Of a stretch of DNA of 64,000 bases, positions 9,394 to 17,294 are shown piece after piece. The DNA is from Cellulomonas soli. GTDB lineage: Bacteria > Actinomycetota > Actinomycetes > Actinomycetales > Cellulomonadaceae. How positions within the stretch are numbered: position 1 is the stretch's first letter; each line of letters opens with the position of its first letter. The stretch lies in contig NZ_JACBZJ010000001.1 of the NCBI RefSeq assembly GCF_013409305.1, positions 3,286,001 to 3,350,000 of the forward strand, in the 5' to 3' direction. The translations under genes and the position numbers were made by a program. Under the pieces are notes generated by a model. It did no database searches. It was not told where the DNA came from and worked only from the letters and a program-made list of their open reading frames with translations.

Positions 9394-9777
9394 TCGTCCA
9401 GTGCCCAGACCCGGATAGGTCGGTCTTGGGCTCGCGCACCCGCTCCTCGGGGGTGTGCCCCGCAGCGTCGGAGCATACCCACCGGGGGGCTCACGCTTGT
9501 CGACAGCCGCCCGCGGATCAGCTCGACGGTCAGGGCGCGTACCGGGACGTGGACGTGCGCGGTGGCCAGCGGGTGGCTGTCTCGCTGGCAGCGTCGCGGC
9601 GGGCTCACCTTCGAGCGGGCCGGACCCGCGATGGCGTGGCGGCGGCTCCTGTATCCGCTGTTCGACCAACGGGCCGACGGTGCACTTCACCGATGCTCCG
9701 GGTGCGCAACCGGTCGCACTCGAACGCCTGCGTGCCGAAGTGCCGAAGTGCCGAAGTGCCGCAGTGAGCCGGCGAGC
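9394..9777. other. Gap without a recognisable gene
   Basis: These 384 bp lie between the convergent esterase and chemoreceptor genes. Several overlapping open frames exist on both strands, but none has a start signal or a family resemblance. The only clear structure is the 8-bp tandem repeat at its right end. Confidence 0.5.
9732..9763. repeat. 8-bp tandem repeat, four copies
   Basis: GTGCCGAA occurs three times in tandem and a fourth time as GTGCCGCA. It ends 14 bp beyond the stop codon of the chemoreceptor gene. The unit length is not a multiple of three, so slippage would shift any frame that crosses it. Confidence 0.9.
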
Positions 9778-11376
9778 TCAATAGGTGAACTGCTGCATCC
9801 GCGTGCGCAGCCCCTCCGCCAGGTCGGCGAGCGCACGGATCGAGCCGTCCATCAGGGCGACAGTCTCGACATTGGTAGTGCTTGACCCCGCTACGGCCGT
9901 GATGCTCAGGGCAATCGCTCCCGAGCCGGTCGCTGCCTCGCCGACCCAACGCGACATCTCGTTTGTGGTCGCCGTCTGCTCCTCCACGGCGGAGGCGATC
10001 GTCACCTGATAGTCGTTGATCGCTCCGATGATCTCGGAGATCTCGCCGATCGCCGCCACTGCCGCACCGGTGTCGTTCTGGATGGCCTCGACACGTCGGG
10101 CGATGTCCTCGGTGGCCTTCGCGGTCTCCTGCGCGAGCTCCTTGACCTCGCCGGCGACGACCGCGAAGCCCTTGCCGGCCTCGCCGGCACGCGCCGCCTC
10201 GATGGTTGCGTTGAGGGCCAGCAGGTTCGTCTGCTCCGCGATGCTCGTGATGACCTTGACCACGTTGCCGATCTCCTGCGAGGAGGCACCCAGGCGGGCG
10301 ACCTGCTCGTTGGTGCTGGCGGCTGCGCCCGTCGCGCGGTTCGCCACCTTGGCCGCTTGGGAGGCATTCTGTGCGATCTCCCTGATCGATGCACCCATCT
10401 GCTGCGCGCCGGCTGCGATCGCTTGGACATTGCGCGAGACATGCTCGGCCGCGATTGCGGCATTGTCCGCGCTCTCGGAGGTCTCGAGCGCGCCAGAACC
10501 CATCTCAGCACCAGCACGTGTGAGGTCGTCCGCCGCGGTCGCGACGGCACGGGCCGATGCGGCGACGTCTGAGATCGTCGAGCGCAGGTTCGACTGGGCG
10601 TGCCTCAGTGCGTACGCCATCTGACCGATCTCGTCCTCAGTGTCCACCGCAGGACTGTGCGTGAGGTCCCCGGATGACATCGCCTGGAGGGACGCGTGTA
10701 CGGCACGCACAGTCCGCAGGAGCGCCCGTAGGACGATCGTTGCGAGACCAGAGACCGCTGCGAGACCGACGAAGAGCGTGGCCCACAACAGCAGAACGGA
10801 GGCGTGTGCCAGGTCCCGGCCCTGCTGCTGGACTGCTGCTGCCGACTCGGAGAGGCGAGTGGACTCCGCCTCCAGGATCGCGTCGACCTGCGCTGCTACT
10901 TCGTGAAGGTCGCCGACGGCAAGGGAAGCGGCAGTGCGTTGGTCCCCCGCGTCGGCAGCAGGGACCAGTTGCTCGGCCGCCACGTCGTAGAAGGTCCCGA
11001 ACGCATTGCTCAGCTGGGAGAAGGCGGCGGGGCTGGAGGCGGCTGGTTCGAACTCCGCAAGCATCGACAGGAGGTCTACGTGGCGACGCTCGAGTTCTTC
11101 CCTCTCGGTGTCGTGCGTCGCAGGGGGAGTGAGGGCGTAGTTGATGTACAGCGCACGGTCGCCGTTGAACGCACGCGTGATTCCACCGAGCTGATCGAGT
11201 GGAATCGTCCCAGCGTTGTAGACGGTCTCGGCGCGCGCAGCTAGATCGTCGAGGCGCATTGTCGCGAGGGTAGTCAGCCCGAGGGCGATAACGGCGAAGA
11301 GTGCCAGGCACCCTCCGATCTTTGTGCCGATCGAGTGCCTCGCACTGAGGCGCTGAATCTGCATCTTTGAAGACAT
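9778..11376 (-). CDS. Methyl-accepting chemotaxis protein
   Basis: Membrane chemoreceptor of 532 residues. Order of parts: short basic N-terminus, transmembrane helix 1 (about 17-38), a periplasm-facing four-helix-bundle sensor (about 40-185), transmembrane helix 2 (about 190-215), HAMP domain, and the signalling coiled coil whose tip carries [20 protein letters not shown], the CheA/CheW contact region. No C-terminal CheR-binding pentapeptide is present. The ligand is unknown. A palindrome shared with the GH1 and GH2 promoters lies 67 bp upstream, so this receptor may be induced with the glycosidases and report a sugar-related signal. No other chemotaxis genes are in the window. Confidence 0.95.
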   Translation of the reverse strand: MSSKMQIQRLSARHSIGTKIGGCLALFAVIALGLTTLATMRLDDLAARAETVYNAGTIPLDQLGGITRAFNGDRALYINYALTPPATHDTEREELERRHVDLLSMLAEFEPAASSPAAFSQLSNAFGTFYDVAAEQLVPAADAGDQRTAASLAVGDLHEVAAQVDAILEAESTRLSESAAAVQQQGRDLAHASVLLLWATLFVGLAAVSGLATIVLRALLRTVRAVHASLQAMSSGDLTHSPAVDTEDEIGQMAYALRHAQSNLRSTISDVAASARAVATAADDLTRAGAEMGSGALETSESADNAAIAAEHVSRNVQAIAAGAQQMGASIREIAQNASQAAKVANRATGAAASTNEQVARLGASSQEIGNVVKVITSIAEQTNLLALNATIEAARAGEAGKGFAVVAGEVKELAQETAKATEDIARRVEAIQNDTGAAVAAIGEISEIIGAINDYQVTIASAVEEQTATTNEMSRWVGEAATGSGAIALSITAVAGSSTTNVETVALMDGSIRALADLAEGLRTRMQQFTY

Positions 11377-11442
11377 CGTCCCTGCCCTTCGAGTGTCTCG
11401 TCGCTGTCGTACGACCCATCGGTCGGATCTCGACGTTCGTTA

Positions 11443-11456
11443 GTAACGCGCGTCAA
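11443..11456. promoter_or_regulatory. Operator copy upstream of chemoreceptor (GTAACGCGCG half)
   Basis: GTAACGCGCGTCAA matches the palindrome GTAACGCGCGTTAC at 12 of 14 positions. It sits between the chemoreceptor (leftward) and the GGDEF pseudogene (rightward). The same motif recurs upstream of GH1 (16356-16369) and GH2 (22138-22164). Confidence 0.6.
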
Positions 11457-11464
11457 CGCGCTCG

Positions 11465-12050
11465 GTGTCGGAGGCGGACGACGCCGCGGACCGCGCAGTT
11501 CGGGCGGCAAGCGGGATCCTCTGCGGTGCGCCTGATGGCTGGTCGGAGCCACCCACGACGTTCGACGTGGGCATTCTGTCGGCCGTGACTGGGGCTGTGG
11601 TGCGCGGGGCACTCGGAGCGCAACCCGCGCGGGACCACTTGGCACTCGTTGTGCGGGCGCGGGTGGACGGGCTGACAGGTCTGGCAAGCCGCTCGGCGTG
11701 CTTCGACACGGCGTCCCGCGTTGGGGCGTGGGACGCCGCGCTGAGCCTGACCTTCCCTGACCTGGACAGGTTCGAGGAGGTGAACGGCACCCACGGCCAC
11801 GCGGTCGATGAGGACGTGCCCCGGCGGGCGGCCGACCGGCTGCGGGAACCGTGTAGGGGCGCCGCGGTGTGCGCCACACTCGGGGGCGACGAGTCCGTGG
11901 CGTTGATCGCGGTCACCTGCCGCCCGAGGGCGTCCCGTGGCTCGCCGAAGTGACACCGCCGCGCCGATGTCAACCTCGGGCGGATGCGGCGATCTACCGA
12001 GCGAGGCGGGCGGATGGGCCGGGCCAACGCTGCACCCTCCGGAAGTGCGA
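11465..12050 (+). pseudogene. Degenerate GGDEF (diguanylate cyclase) gene
   Basis: The frame from 11465 shows a recognisable GGDEF domain: DGLTGLASR, then DLDRFEEVNGTHGHA, then LGGDES where an active enzyme has GGDEF or GGEEF. The frame then runs into an unrelated end at 11953. The expected C-terminal end of the domain, ADAAIYRARRADGPGQR, appears in another frame at about 11975-12030. A frameshift near 11900, loss of the last signature residue and several deletions mark it as decayed. The upstream part (about 65 residues) matches nothing I recognise. It lies beside a chemoreceptor, so an old signalling pair is possible. Confidence 0.75.
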
Positions 12051-12161
12051 AGGTCCTAACGGCGCAGGCTCCGCTCCGGACCTCGTCCTGTCGGGCGGCT
12101 CCGGGACCACGGTCGCCACCGAGTGCCCCGGAGCCAGCTCACGGCTGCGTCGAGTCTGTCC

Positions 12162-12740
12162 TCACGGCGTGGGCACGTCCACGCCGGCGGCCCGAAGCGT
12201 TCGTGCCAGTGCCTGCATGTACGCGTCCGCTCCGTCACGGAATGGGCCGTGGATCCCGATGGCCACGTCAAGGAAGTCGTTGTATCCCTCGCTGACGTGC
12301 GTCTCCCAGCGGGTGATCGCGCCCTGCTCGTTCGTCAGGACGAAGCCGTAGGAGTAGAAGTTCATGGCGGAGCCGTCTTCGCGATGCCCCTCGAAGAGCG
12401 TCTTCATCGCGAACCCGTTGTCGGCCGGCCATGCGGCGAATTCCACCGGCCCCCAGTCGGGGAAGCTGAGCGAATACGCTTTCGCCTCCATCGTGGCCGA
12501 GGTCGAGACGGAGATGGGGTGCGATCGCAACTCGATGAGCTCATTCCCGAAGTACGGCGACCAGTAGACCGCGTCGTCCGAGAATACCCATTCTTCGTAC
12601 GAGGCGCCCTCTTTCACGGCGAGGCGCGCGTAAGCGGCATGGTAACTCTCGGCCATGCGCCTGTGCAGGACCACCCGCTCCTCAAGCGTAAGCGCTCGGG
12701 GAACGTCAGTCGCATCACCGTCTGGGCGGTCAGCATTCAT
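12162..12740 (-). CDS. NTF2/SnoaL-like protein
   Basis: A 192-residue cytoplasmic protein with the look of the NTF2-like fold: an N-terminal helix (RRMAESYHAAYARLAVKEGA), aromatic-rich strands (DDAVYWSPYFGNELIEL), and a late strand WETHVSEGYNDFLDVAIG. Members include isomerases, cyclases and dehydratases acting on small hydrophobic or sugar-derived molecules, and many non-enzymes, so the reaction is unknown. It lies 31 bp after a second NTF2-like gene and both probably form one operon. The start is supported by GAGG/AGGAG upstream of the ATG. Confidence 0.75.
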   Translation of the reverse strand: MNADRPDGDATDVPRALTLEERVVLHRRMAESYHAAYARLAVKEGASYEEWVFSDDAVYWSPYFGNELIELRSHPISVSTSATMEAKAYSLSFPDWGPVEFAAWPADNGFAMKTLFEGHREDGSAMNFYSYGFVLTNEQGAITRWETHVSEGYNDFLDVAIGIHGPFRDGADAYMQALARTLRAAGVDVPTP

Positions 12741-12771
12741 GGTTCGCTCCTCGACCCTCTCGGTAGCCGGG

Positions 12772-13173
12772 TCAGTGCTCGGTGAGGGGCCTGTCGGAGA
12801 GAGCCCAGCCCTCTACGACGCGGGCGCCAATCGGAGCGTGGTTGTCCTTGAAGTGAACGAACTCCATCGTCTTCTGCTCGATCTGCTCACCCGTGGCCTT
12901 GTCCGTGATGTAGACGGTGTAGCGGATCGCGCCCCAGTTGTCCTGGATGAGGATGTTGTGGAACTCGCCGAGCTCGATCTCGTAGGCTGCGAAGAGCTGC
13001 CCCATCATGTCCTTGTATTGCTGGAGCGTCAGCCGGGTGGCGTAGACATTGTAGTGCGCATCCGGCTCGTACAGCTCGTCGCACCACTGCAGCCAGGACT
13101 CGTATCCCTTGTTCCACTCGCTGAAGCCCCGTTCGAACCGGGCACGGATTGCGTCCTGCAAGGTTGCGCTCAT
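12772..13173 (-). CDS. NTF2/SnoaL-like protein, first gene of pair
   Basis: A 133-residue protein of the NTF2-like (SnoaL/ketosteroid-isomerase) superfamily: helices RARFERGFSEWNKGYESW and QQYKDMMGQLFAAYEIEL, then strands RYTVYITDKATGEQIEQKTM and a C-terminal RVVEGWALSDRPL. The ATG at 13173 is chosen because GGAGGG lies 9 bp upstream. With the downstream NTF2-like gene it may form a heteromeric enzyme. A perfect palindrome at 13322-13337, also found before the lacI-type gene, lies 149 bp upstream and is a candidate operator. Substrate unknown. Confidence 0.8.
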   Translation of the reverse strand: MSATLQDAIRARFERGFSEWNKGYESWLQWCDELYEPDAHYNVYATRLTLQQYKDMMGQLFAAYEIELGEFHNILIQDNWGAIRYTVYITDKATGEQIEQKTMEFVHFKDNHAPIGARVVEGWALSDRPLTEH

Positions 13174-13315
13174 GATCTGTGTTCCCTCCGCGTCGTTTCT
13201 GGATGCAACTCCAGTGGTCTCGGCGAGAGGTCGAGTCCCCTCGTCGGGACGCGCTGCAGCGACTACACAATCGTGAACTCGGACCGGAGCCACTGGCATC
13301 GGCGCCGGGGTTGAT

Positions 13316-13343
13316 CCCGTGTACCGCAGTTGCGGTACACGGG
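13316..13343. promoter_or_regulatory. Perfect 13-bp inverted repeat, candidate operator
   Basis: CCCGTGTACCGCA and TGCGGTACACGGG are perfect inverted copies separated by GT. The inner 16 bp, TACCGCAGTTGCGGTA, recurs with a different centre (TC) at 32215-32230 upstream of the lacI-type gene. It lies between the NTF2-like operon and the left end of the ISL3 element. Confidence 0.7.
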
Positions 13344-13376
13344 AGGGGCCCGGGAGTCGGTGATCGGCCGATTGGC

Positions 13377-14809
13377 GGCTCTTCGGATCTGAGCGTGGTT
13401 GACGCTGGCGTCGGGGTGCGGCGCGGCGATGTGTGAGGCAGGAGGTCGGGGCCTCCAGGATCGATAGCGACCAGGCTGATCGTTCCGACGGAGACCCCGA
13501 CGTGTCTGACTGTAGATGCGGGCCGGGCGTGCCTTGGTGCGCCCGTGCCGACGCGATGTTCGACGTTCCTGGCGTGCACGTCCACGAGCCCGGCCGCGTA
13601 GTCGTGACGGTCGAGACCGACCAGGTGCTGGCCGGCTGCCCGGCGTGTGGGGTCGTCGCTGTCGGTCACGGCCGGCGCGAGCATCTCCTCGCGGACGCGC
13701 CGTTGTTCGGCTGCCCGGTGCAGGTGCGCTGGCGCAAGCGGATCTGGCGATGTCCCGACGCCGGGTGCCCGGTCGCGACGTTCTCCGAGGTCCACGACCT
13801 GGCCGCGCCGCGCACCAAGCTCACCCGTCGGGCGGTCTCCTGGGCGACCGACGCACTGGTCATGGACGACACCACCGTCGCCGCCCTGGCCCGCCACCTG
13901 GGGGTGGACTGGCATACCTGCTGGGACGCGATCGAGATTGAAGCGATCCGCCGGTTGGCCGACCCGGGACGGTTGGCCGGCGTCGCGACCCTGGGGGTCG
14001 ACGAGCACATCTGGAAGCCGTCCCACCACGGTGGAGACCGGGCGGTGACCTCGATGGTCGACCTGACCCGTGACCAGGACGGACGCACCCGGGCGCGGCT
14101 GCTGGACGTGGTGCCCGGCCGGTCCGGGACTGCCTACGCGCGCTGGCTCAAGCAGCAAGGCGAGGGGTTCACCGCGAGCGTCGAGCACGCCGCCCTGGAC
14201 CCGTTCCGTGGATACGCGAACGCGATCCGCGACGAGCTGCCCGACGCGGTTGCGGTGCGCGACGCGTTCCACGTCGTCAAGTTCGGAACCCAGGTCCTGG
14301 ACGAGGTCCGTCGCCGCGTCCAGCAAGACACCCGCGGGCACCGCGACGACCCGCTCTACAAGATCCGCGGCCTGCTGCGCCACGGAACCGAACACCTCAC
14401 ACCCCGCCAGGCCGCCCGCCTCGAGACCGGTCTGCAGGGCGGCGATCCCGGCTTCGAGGTCACCGTTGCGTGGCACTGCTACCAGCAGCTGCGCGCGATC
14501 TACCACGCGCCCTCACCGGCCGAGGGGCATCGCCGGGCGACCCGCGTGATCGACTCATTCGCGACCTGCCCGGTCGGCGAGGTCGCCCGCCTCGGACGAA
14601 CGCTGCGAGCCTGGCGGGCACAGGTCCTGGCCCACTTCGCCACCGGCGGGGTCTCCAACGGCGGCACTGAGGCGATCGACCTGCTCATCGAGAAGACCCG
14701 CCGCCTCGCTCACGGCTTCCGCACCTTCGCGCACTACCGAATCCGCATCCTGCTCGCCGCCTCCGGCGCCCGATCAGTCACACCGAACCACGCTTGAATC
14801 CGAAGAGCC
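13377..14809 (+). mobile_element. ISL3-family insertion sequence
   Basis: The left end starts GGCTCTTCGGATCTGAGCGT and the right end, read inward, starts GGCTCTTCGGATTCAAGCGT. Both continue with GGTT, giving imperfect terminal inverted repeats of about 24 bp typical of ISL3 elements. The element is about 1.43 kb and carries one transposase gene. The 8 bp flanking each end (CGATTGGC and GAACAAGG) do not match, so a target duplication is not visible; deletion after insertion is possible. Confidence 0.88.
13502..14797 (+). CDS. ISL3-family transposase
   Basis: DDE transposase of 431 residues. It has an N-terminal zinc-binding region with paired cysteines (CPACG at about residue 44, CPDAGCP at about 84), a helix-turn-helix part (VAALARHLGVDWHTCWD), and the catalytic core with Asp in LGVDEHIW, Asp in ALDPFRGYANAI, and Glu in SNGGTEAIDLL. 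The GTG at 13502 has GGAGA upstream and gives the usual length; the longer reading from 13433 has no such support. The gene looks intact. Confidence 0.93.
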   Translation: MSDCRCGPGVPWCARADAMFDVPGVHVHEPGRVVVTVETDQVLAGCPACGVVAVGHGRREHLLADAPLFGCPVQVRWRKRIWRCPDAGCPVATFSEVHDLAAPRTKLTRRAVSWATDALVMDDTTVAALARHLGVDWHTCWDAIEIEAIRRLADPGRLAGVATLGVDEHIWKPSHHGGDRAVTSMVDLTRDQDGRTRARLLDVVPGRSGTAYARWLKQQGEGFTASVEHAALDPFRGYANAIRDELPDAVAVRDAFHVVKFGTQVLDEVRRRVQQDTRGHRDDPLYKIRGLLRHGTEHLTPRQAARLETGLQGGDPGFEVTVAWHCYQQLRAIYHAPSPAEGHRRATRVIDSFATCPVGEVARLGRTLRAWRAQVLAHFATGGVSNGGTEAIDLLIEKTRRLAHGFRTFAHYRIRILLAASGARSVTPNHA

Positions 14810-15067
14810 GAACAAGGGCGTGGTGCACCGACTCGGTGACAGTGCCTGTGGTCCATGTCACCGTGTCGAGGAACAGCGGCTCCTCGGCCCCGAGGTGTCG
14901 GTCGATGATCGACCCGTCCGCGTGCGGCAGCGGCTGCGAGCTGACGGAGACGACTTGATGCGAGTCCGTCCGCACGTGGGCGTGCCTGTCGCCCGAAGAC
15001 GAAGAGCCCGTCGATCGCGCGGCAGCGGACCCGGTGCGGAACGCGCTGCACCGGGTCCGCCCCGGGG
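14810..15067 (-). pseudogene. Possible gene remnant cut by ISL3
   Basis: On the minus strand one frame reads SHQVVSVSSQPLPHADGS and then LGAEEPLFLDTVTWTTGTVT up to the ISL3 end, where it runs into the element. It has protein-like composition and no start of its own, and may be the interior of a gene truncated by the insertion. I cannot assign a family. Confidence 0.3.
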
Positions 15068-16294
15068 TCAGGCGAGGTCGGCGCCCGCCGAGACGGCAAC
15101 CCGGCCGAGCCACGCCAAACTCGGCTTCGGTGTCCGGACGAACGTCTCCCTGTCCGCGGCAACCAGCCCGAAGGTCGGCCTCCAGTGGCCCCACTCGTAG
15201 TTGTCCAGCAGGGACCAGTGCAGGTAGCCCCGGACGTCCACGCCGTCGGCGATGGCGCCGGCGAGTCCTCGGAGCGCGTCTGCCGTGTACGCGATCCGGC
15301 GGGTGTCGTCGGCTGTCGCGATGCCGTTCTCGGTTACCAGCACGGGCAGTCGGGTGACATCGGCTGCGTGCCGGACGGCGATGCCGAGCGCATCCGGCCG
15401 GTAGGCGGCGCCGGTCTGCGTGTTGTCGGGATGCTCAGGGTGGGGCACCAGACCGTTCTCGTCCACCTGCTGCGAGGTGTAGGACTGCACCCCGATGAAG
15501 TCGTCTCCGCGGGACGCATCGAGGTAGACGTCCTCCCACAGGTGGCGCACCTCGACGAGCTTGTCCTCGTTCCCGGGGGTGGCGGTCAGCGCGCCGTTGG
15601 CGACCGACCAGCCCACCCGGGCACCGGTCCGCTTGCGGACCAGGTCGCGCACGGCGTGGTGGGCCTCGATGAACGGGCGGGCCGATGCCAGGTCCGGCAC
15701 GGGGAGGTTTGCTGCGATCCGCTCGCGCTCCGCGGTCCCGTCGATCGTCGGGCTCTGCCACTGCGAGAGCTGTCCTGCCCTCGCCGCCTGCTGCAGCATG
15801 GTCATCATCGCTGCCATGTTCGGCTCGTTGATCGTGACCACCCACTCGACCCCGTCGAGGACCGAGGTCGCCCGGTCGACGAACGCCGCGAAGCGGGCCA
15901 CGGCCGTCGGGGCCCCCCAACCGCCCTCCTCCGCGAACCAGCGCGGCGTCGAGAAGTGGCTCAGGGTGACCACGGGTGCAAGCCCCAACTCGACCGCCGT
16001 ATCGATCATCCTTCGGTAGTGCGCGAGCTCGGCGTTCGAGAAGCGCCCAGGGACGGGCTCGATGCGCGCCCACTCGATCCCGAAGCGGTAGGCGTTGAGG
16101 CCCGCGTCGGCGATCAGCTGCATGTCCTCGCGGAATCGGTGGTAGCTGTCGAGCGCGTCGCCGCTGGGCTCCATGCCAGGCATGGCCGACTCGCGCGCCC
16201 ACCAGTCGCTGTTGATGTTGTTGCCCTCGATCTGGTGGGGCGCCGTCGAGGCCCCCCACAGGAACGAGGTGGGGAAGGTCGTCACGTCTGCCAC
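15068..16294 (-). CDS. GH1 beta-glycosidase
   Basis: Glycoside hydrolase family 1 enzyme of 408 residues, a single TIM barrel that cleaves beta-glucosides or beta-galactosides with retention. The N-terminal family signature is FLWGASTAPHQIEGNN, the acid/base Glu is at about residue 155 in TINEP, and the nucleophile Glu at about 323 in VTENG. No signal peptide is seen, so it should be cytoplasmic. It is a little shorter than typical (about 440-470), with reduced loops, but both catalytic residues are present. A palindromic operator candidate lies at 16356-16369, 62 bp upstream. Confidence 0.95.
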   Translation of the reverse strand: MADVTTFPTSFLWGASTAPHQIEGNNINSDWWARESAMPGMEPSGDALDSYHRFREDMQLIADAGLNAYRFGIEWARIEPVPGRFSNAELAHYRRMIDTAVELGLAPVVTLSHFSTPRWFAEEGGWGAPTAVARFAAFVDRATSVLDGVEWVVTINEPNMAAMMTMLQQAARAGQLSQWQSPTIDGTAERERIAANLPVPDLASARPFIEAHHAVRDLVRKRTGARVGWSVANGALTATPGNEDKLVEVRHLWEDVYLDASRGDDFIGVQSYTSQQVDENGLVPHPEHPDNTQTGAAYRPDALGIAVRHAADVTRLPVLVTENGIATADDTRRIAYTADALRGLAGAIADGVDVRGYLHWSLLDNYEWGHWRPTFGLVAADRETFVRTPKPSLAWLGRVAVSAGADLA

Positions 16295-16355
16295 TCCTTC
16301 GTGTCATGTCGAGCGGATGGGGTTCTCGCGAGGCGAGCACGTTCGAGACTAGTGA

Positions 16356-16369
16356 GTAACGCGCGATAC
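16356..16369. promoter_or_regulatory. Operator candidate upstream of GH1
   Basis: GTAACGCGCGATAC; its reverse complement is GTATCGCGCGTTAC, identical to the copy at 22138-22151 before the GH2 gene. The identity extends to TATCGCGCGTTACT. It is 12 of 14 positions self-complementary. Placement just before GH1 suggests repression. Confidence 0.7.
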
Positions 16370-16460
16370 TGGTAGGCCGCGACGTGTCGGGGCCACCGAC
16401 TTCCGCCTCGGCTGAGCGAGGTTGGCGCCGCCCAGCAGGCGTCGCCGTCACGCGGTTCGG

Positions 16461-17096
16461 TCAGGCGAGCGCCCGTTCGAACGCGGACCTCGCCTCCATC
16501 ACGTTCTGACCGGTGAGCTGCCGGAAGGCCGCGCTGATCTCGTCCGCCAGATCGAAGTCAGGCTCGACGAGCCACTGCGCCTGCAGGCCGTCCCATGCCG
16601 CGACCAGCCGGCGTGCGACAACCTCTGGCTCGAGATCGGGATGGGCGAGTCCGCGGCGCTGCCGGTGCCGCAGCAGTGTGGCGAAGGAGCGGATGGCCTC
16701 CGCGTTGTGCCTTCGGAAGTACGCGTGCGCGGGGTGACCCGGCTCCTGCGCTCGCGCACTCAGGTACACCATCAGGCGCACCAGCCACGGGTGCTCGGCT
16801 CCGAGTCGCGCAAGACCGGCGACGACGTCGTCCATCTCGGCGAAGTCGTCGTCATCGCGCCCGCCGATCTCGTCGGTGGTGCGCTCGTCCGAGAGCTCGA
16901 GAGCGGCGACCAGGACGTGCTCCCGCGTCGGGAAGTGGTAGTAGAGCGTCCGCTCGCTCACCCCGGCCGCCGACGCGACCTGGGACACGGACATCGCGGC
17001 ATGCCCGTTCTCGACGATCTGCTGGAGCGCCGCGCGCGCAATCTGCTCCCGCCGGCGTATCGACGGTGCATAGCGGCCCCGGCCCCCGTCACTCAT
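16461..17096 (-). CDS. TetR-family transcriptional regulator
   Basis: TetR-type repressor of 211 residues. The N-terminal helix-turn-helix is clear (AALQQIVENGHAAMSVSQVA followed by GVSERTLYYHFPTREHVLVA); the C-terminal ligand domain (about 60-205) resembles general TetR C-terminal folds. It lies between GH1 (same strand, 166 bp downstream) and the divergent GH78 gene. A perfect inverted repeat, TGTCGAG-CCGC-CTCGACA at 17140-17157, lies 43 bp upstream and is a good candidate for its own operator controlling both directions. The ligand is unknown but may be a sugar or aglycone. Confidence 0.92.
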   Translation of the reverse strand: MSDGGRGRYAPSIRRREQIARAALQQIVENGHAAMSVSQVASAAGVSERTLYYHFPTREHVLVAALELSDERTTDEIGGRDDDDFAEMDDVVAGLARLGAEHPWLVRLMVYLSARAQEPGHPAHAYFRRHNAEAIRSFATLLRHRQRRGLAHPDLEPEVVARRLVAAWDGLQAQWLVEPDFDLADEISAAFRQLTGQNVMEARSAFERALA

Positions 17097-17139
17097 CCAC
17101 GCAACCTACTCGAAACCTGCAGTCAGGATCAATGTTCGT

Positions 17140-17157
17140 TGTCGAGCCGCCTCGACA
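17140..17157. promoter_or_regulatory. Inverted repeat between tetR and GH78
   Basis: TGTCGAG and CTCGACA are perfect 7-bp inverted arms around CCGC in the 198-bp gap between the divergent regulator and rhamnosidase genes. This is the usual size and place of a TetR operator. Confidence 0.5.
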
Positions 17158-17294
17158 GGCTGCTCGCCGCGGCATTGGATGGGCCCAATTCCGATGATGA
17201 CTACGTCGGCGGGGGTCTTGGGCACAGCCGCCCGGTGGCCTTCTCGACGCGATCGCACGGGTCCCTCACAGCCCCGTGCCCGAGAGGAACAGCG

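Noticed and set aside
13369..14817. Target-site duplication around ISL3
   Set aside because: The 8-bp flanks CGATTGGC and GAACAAGG do not match.
16422..17294. Upstream extension of the second rhamnosidase by 291 codons
   Set aside because: It is antisense to the tetR gene and has no start signal; the ATG at 17295 has a ribosome site and begins at the family's first domain.
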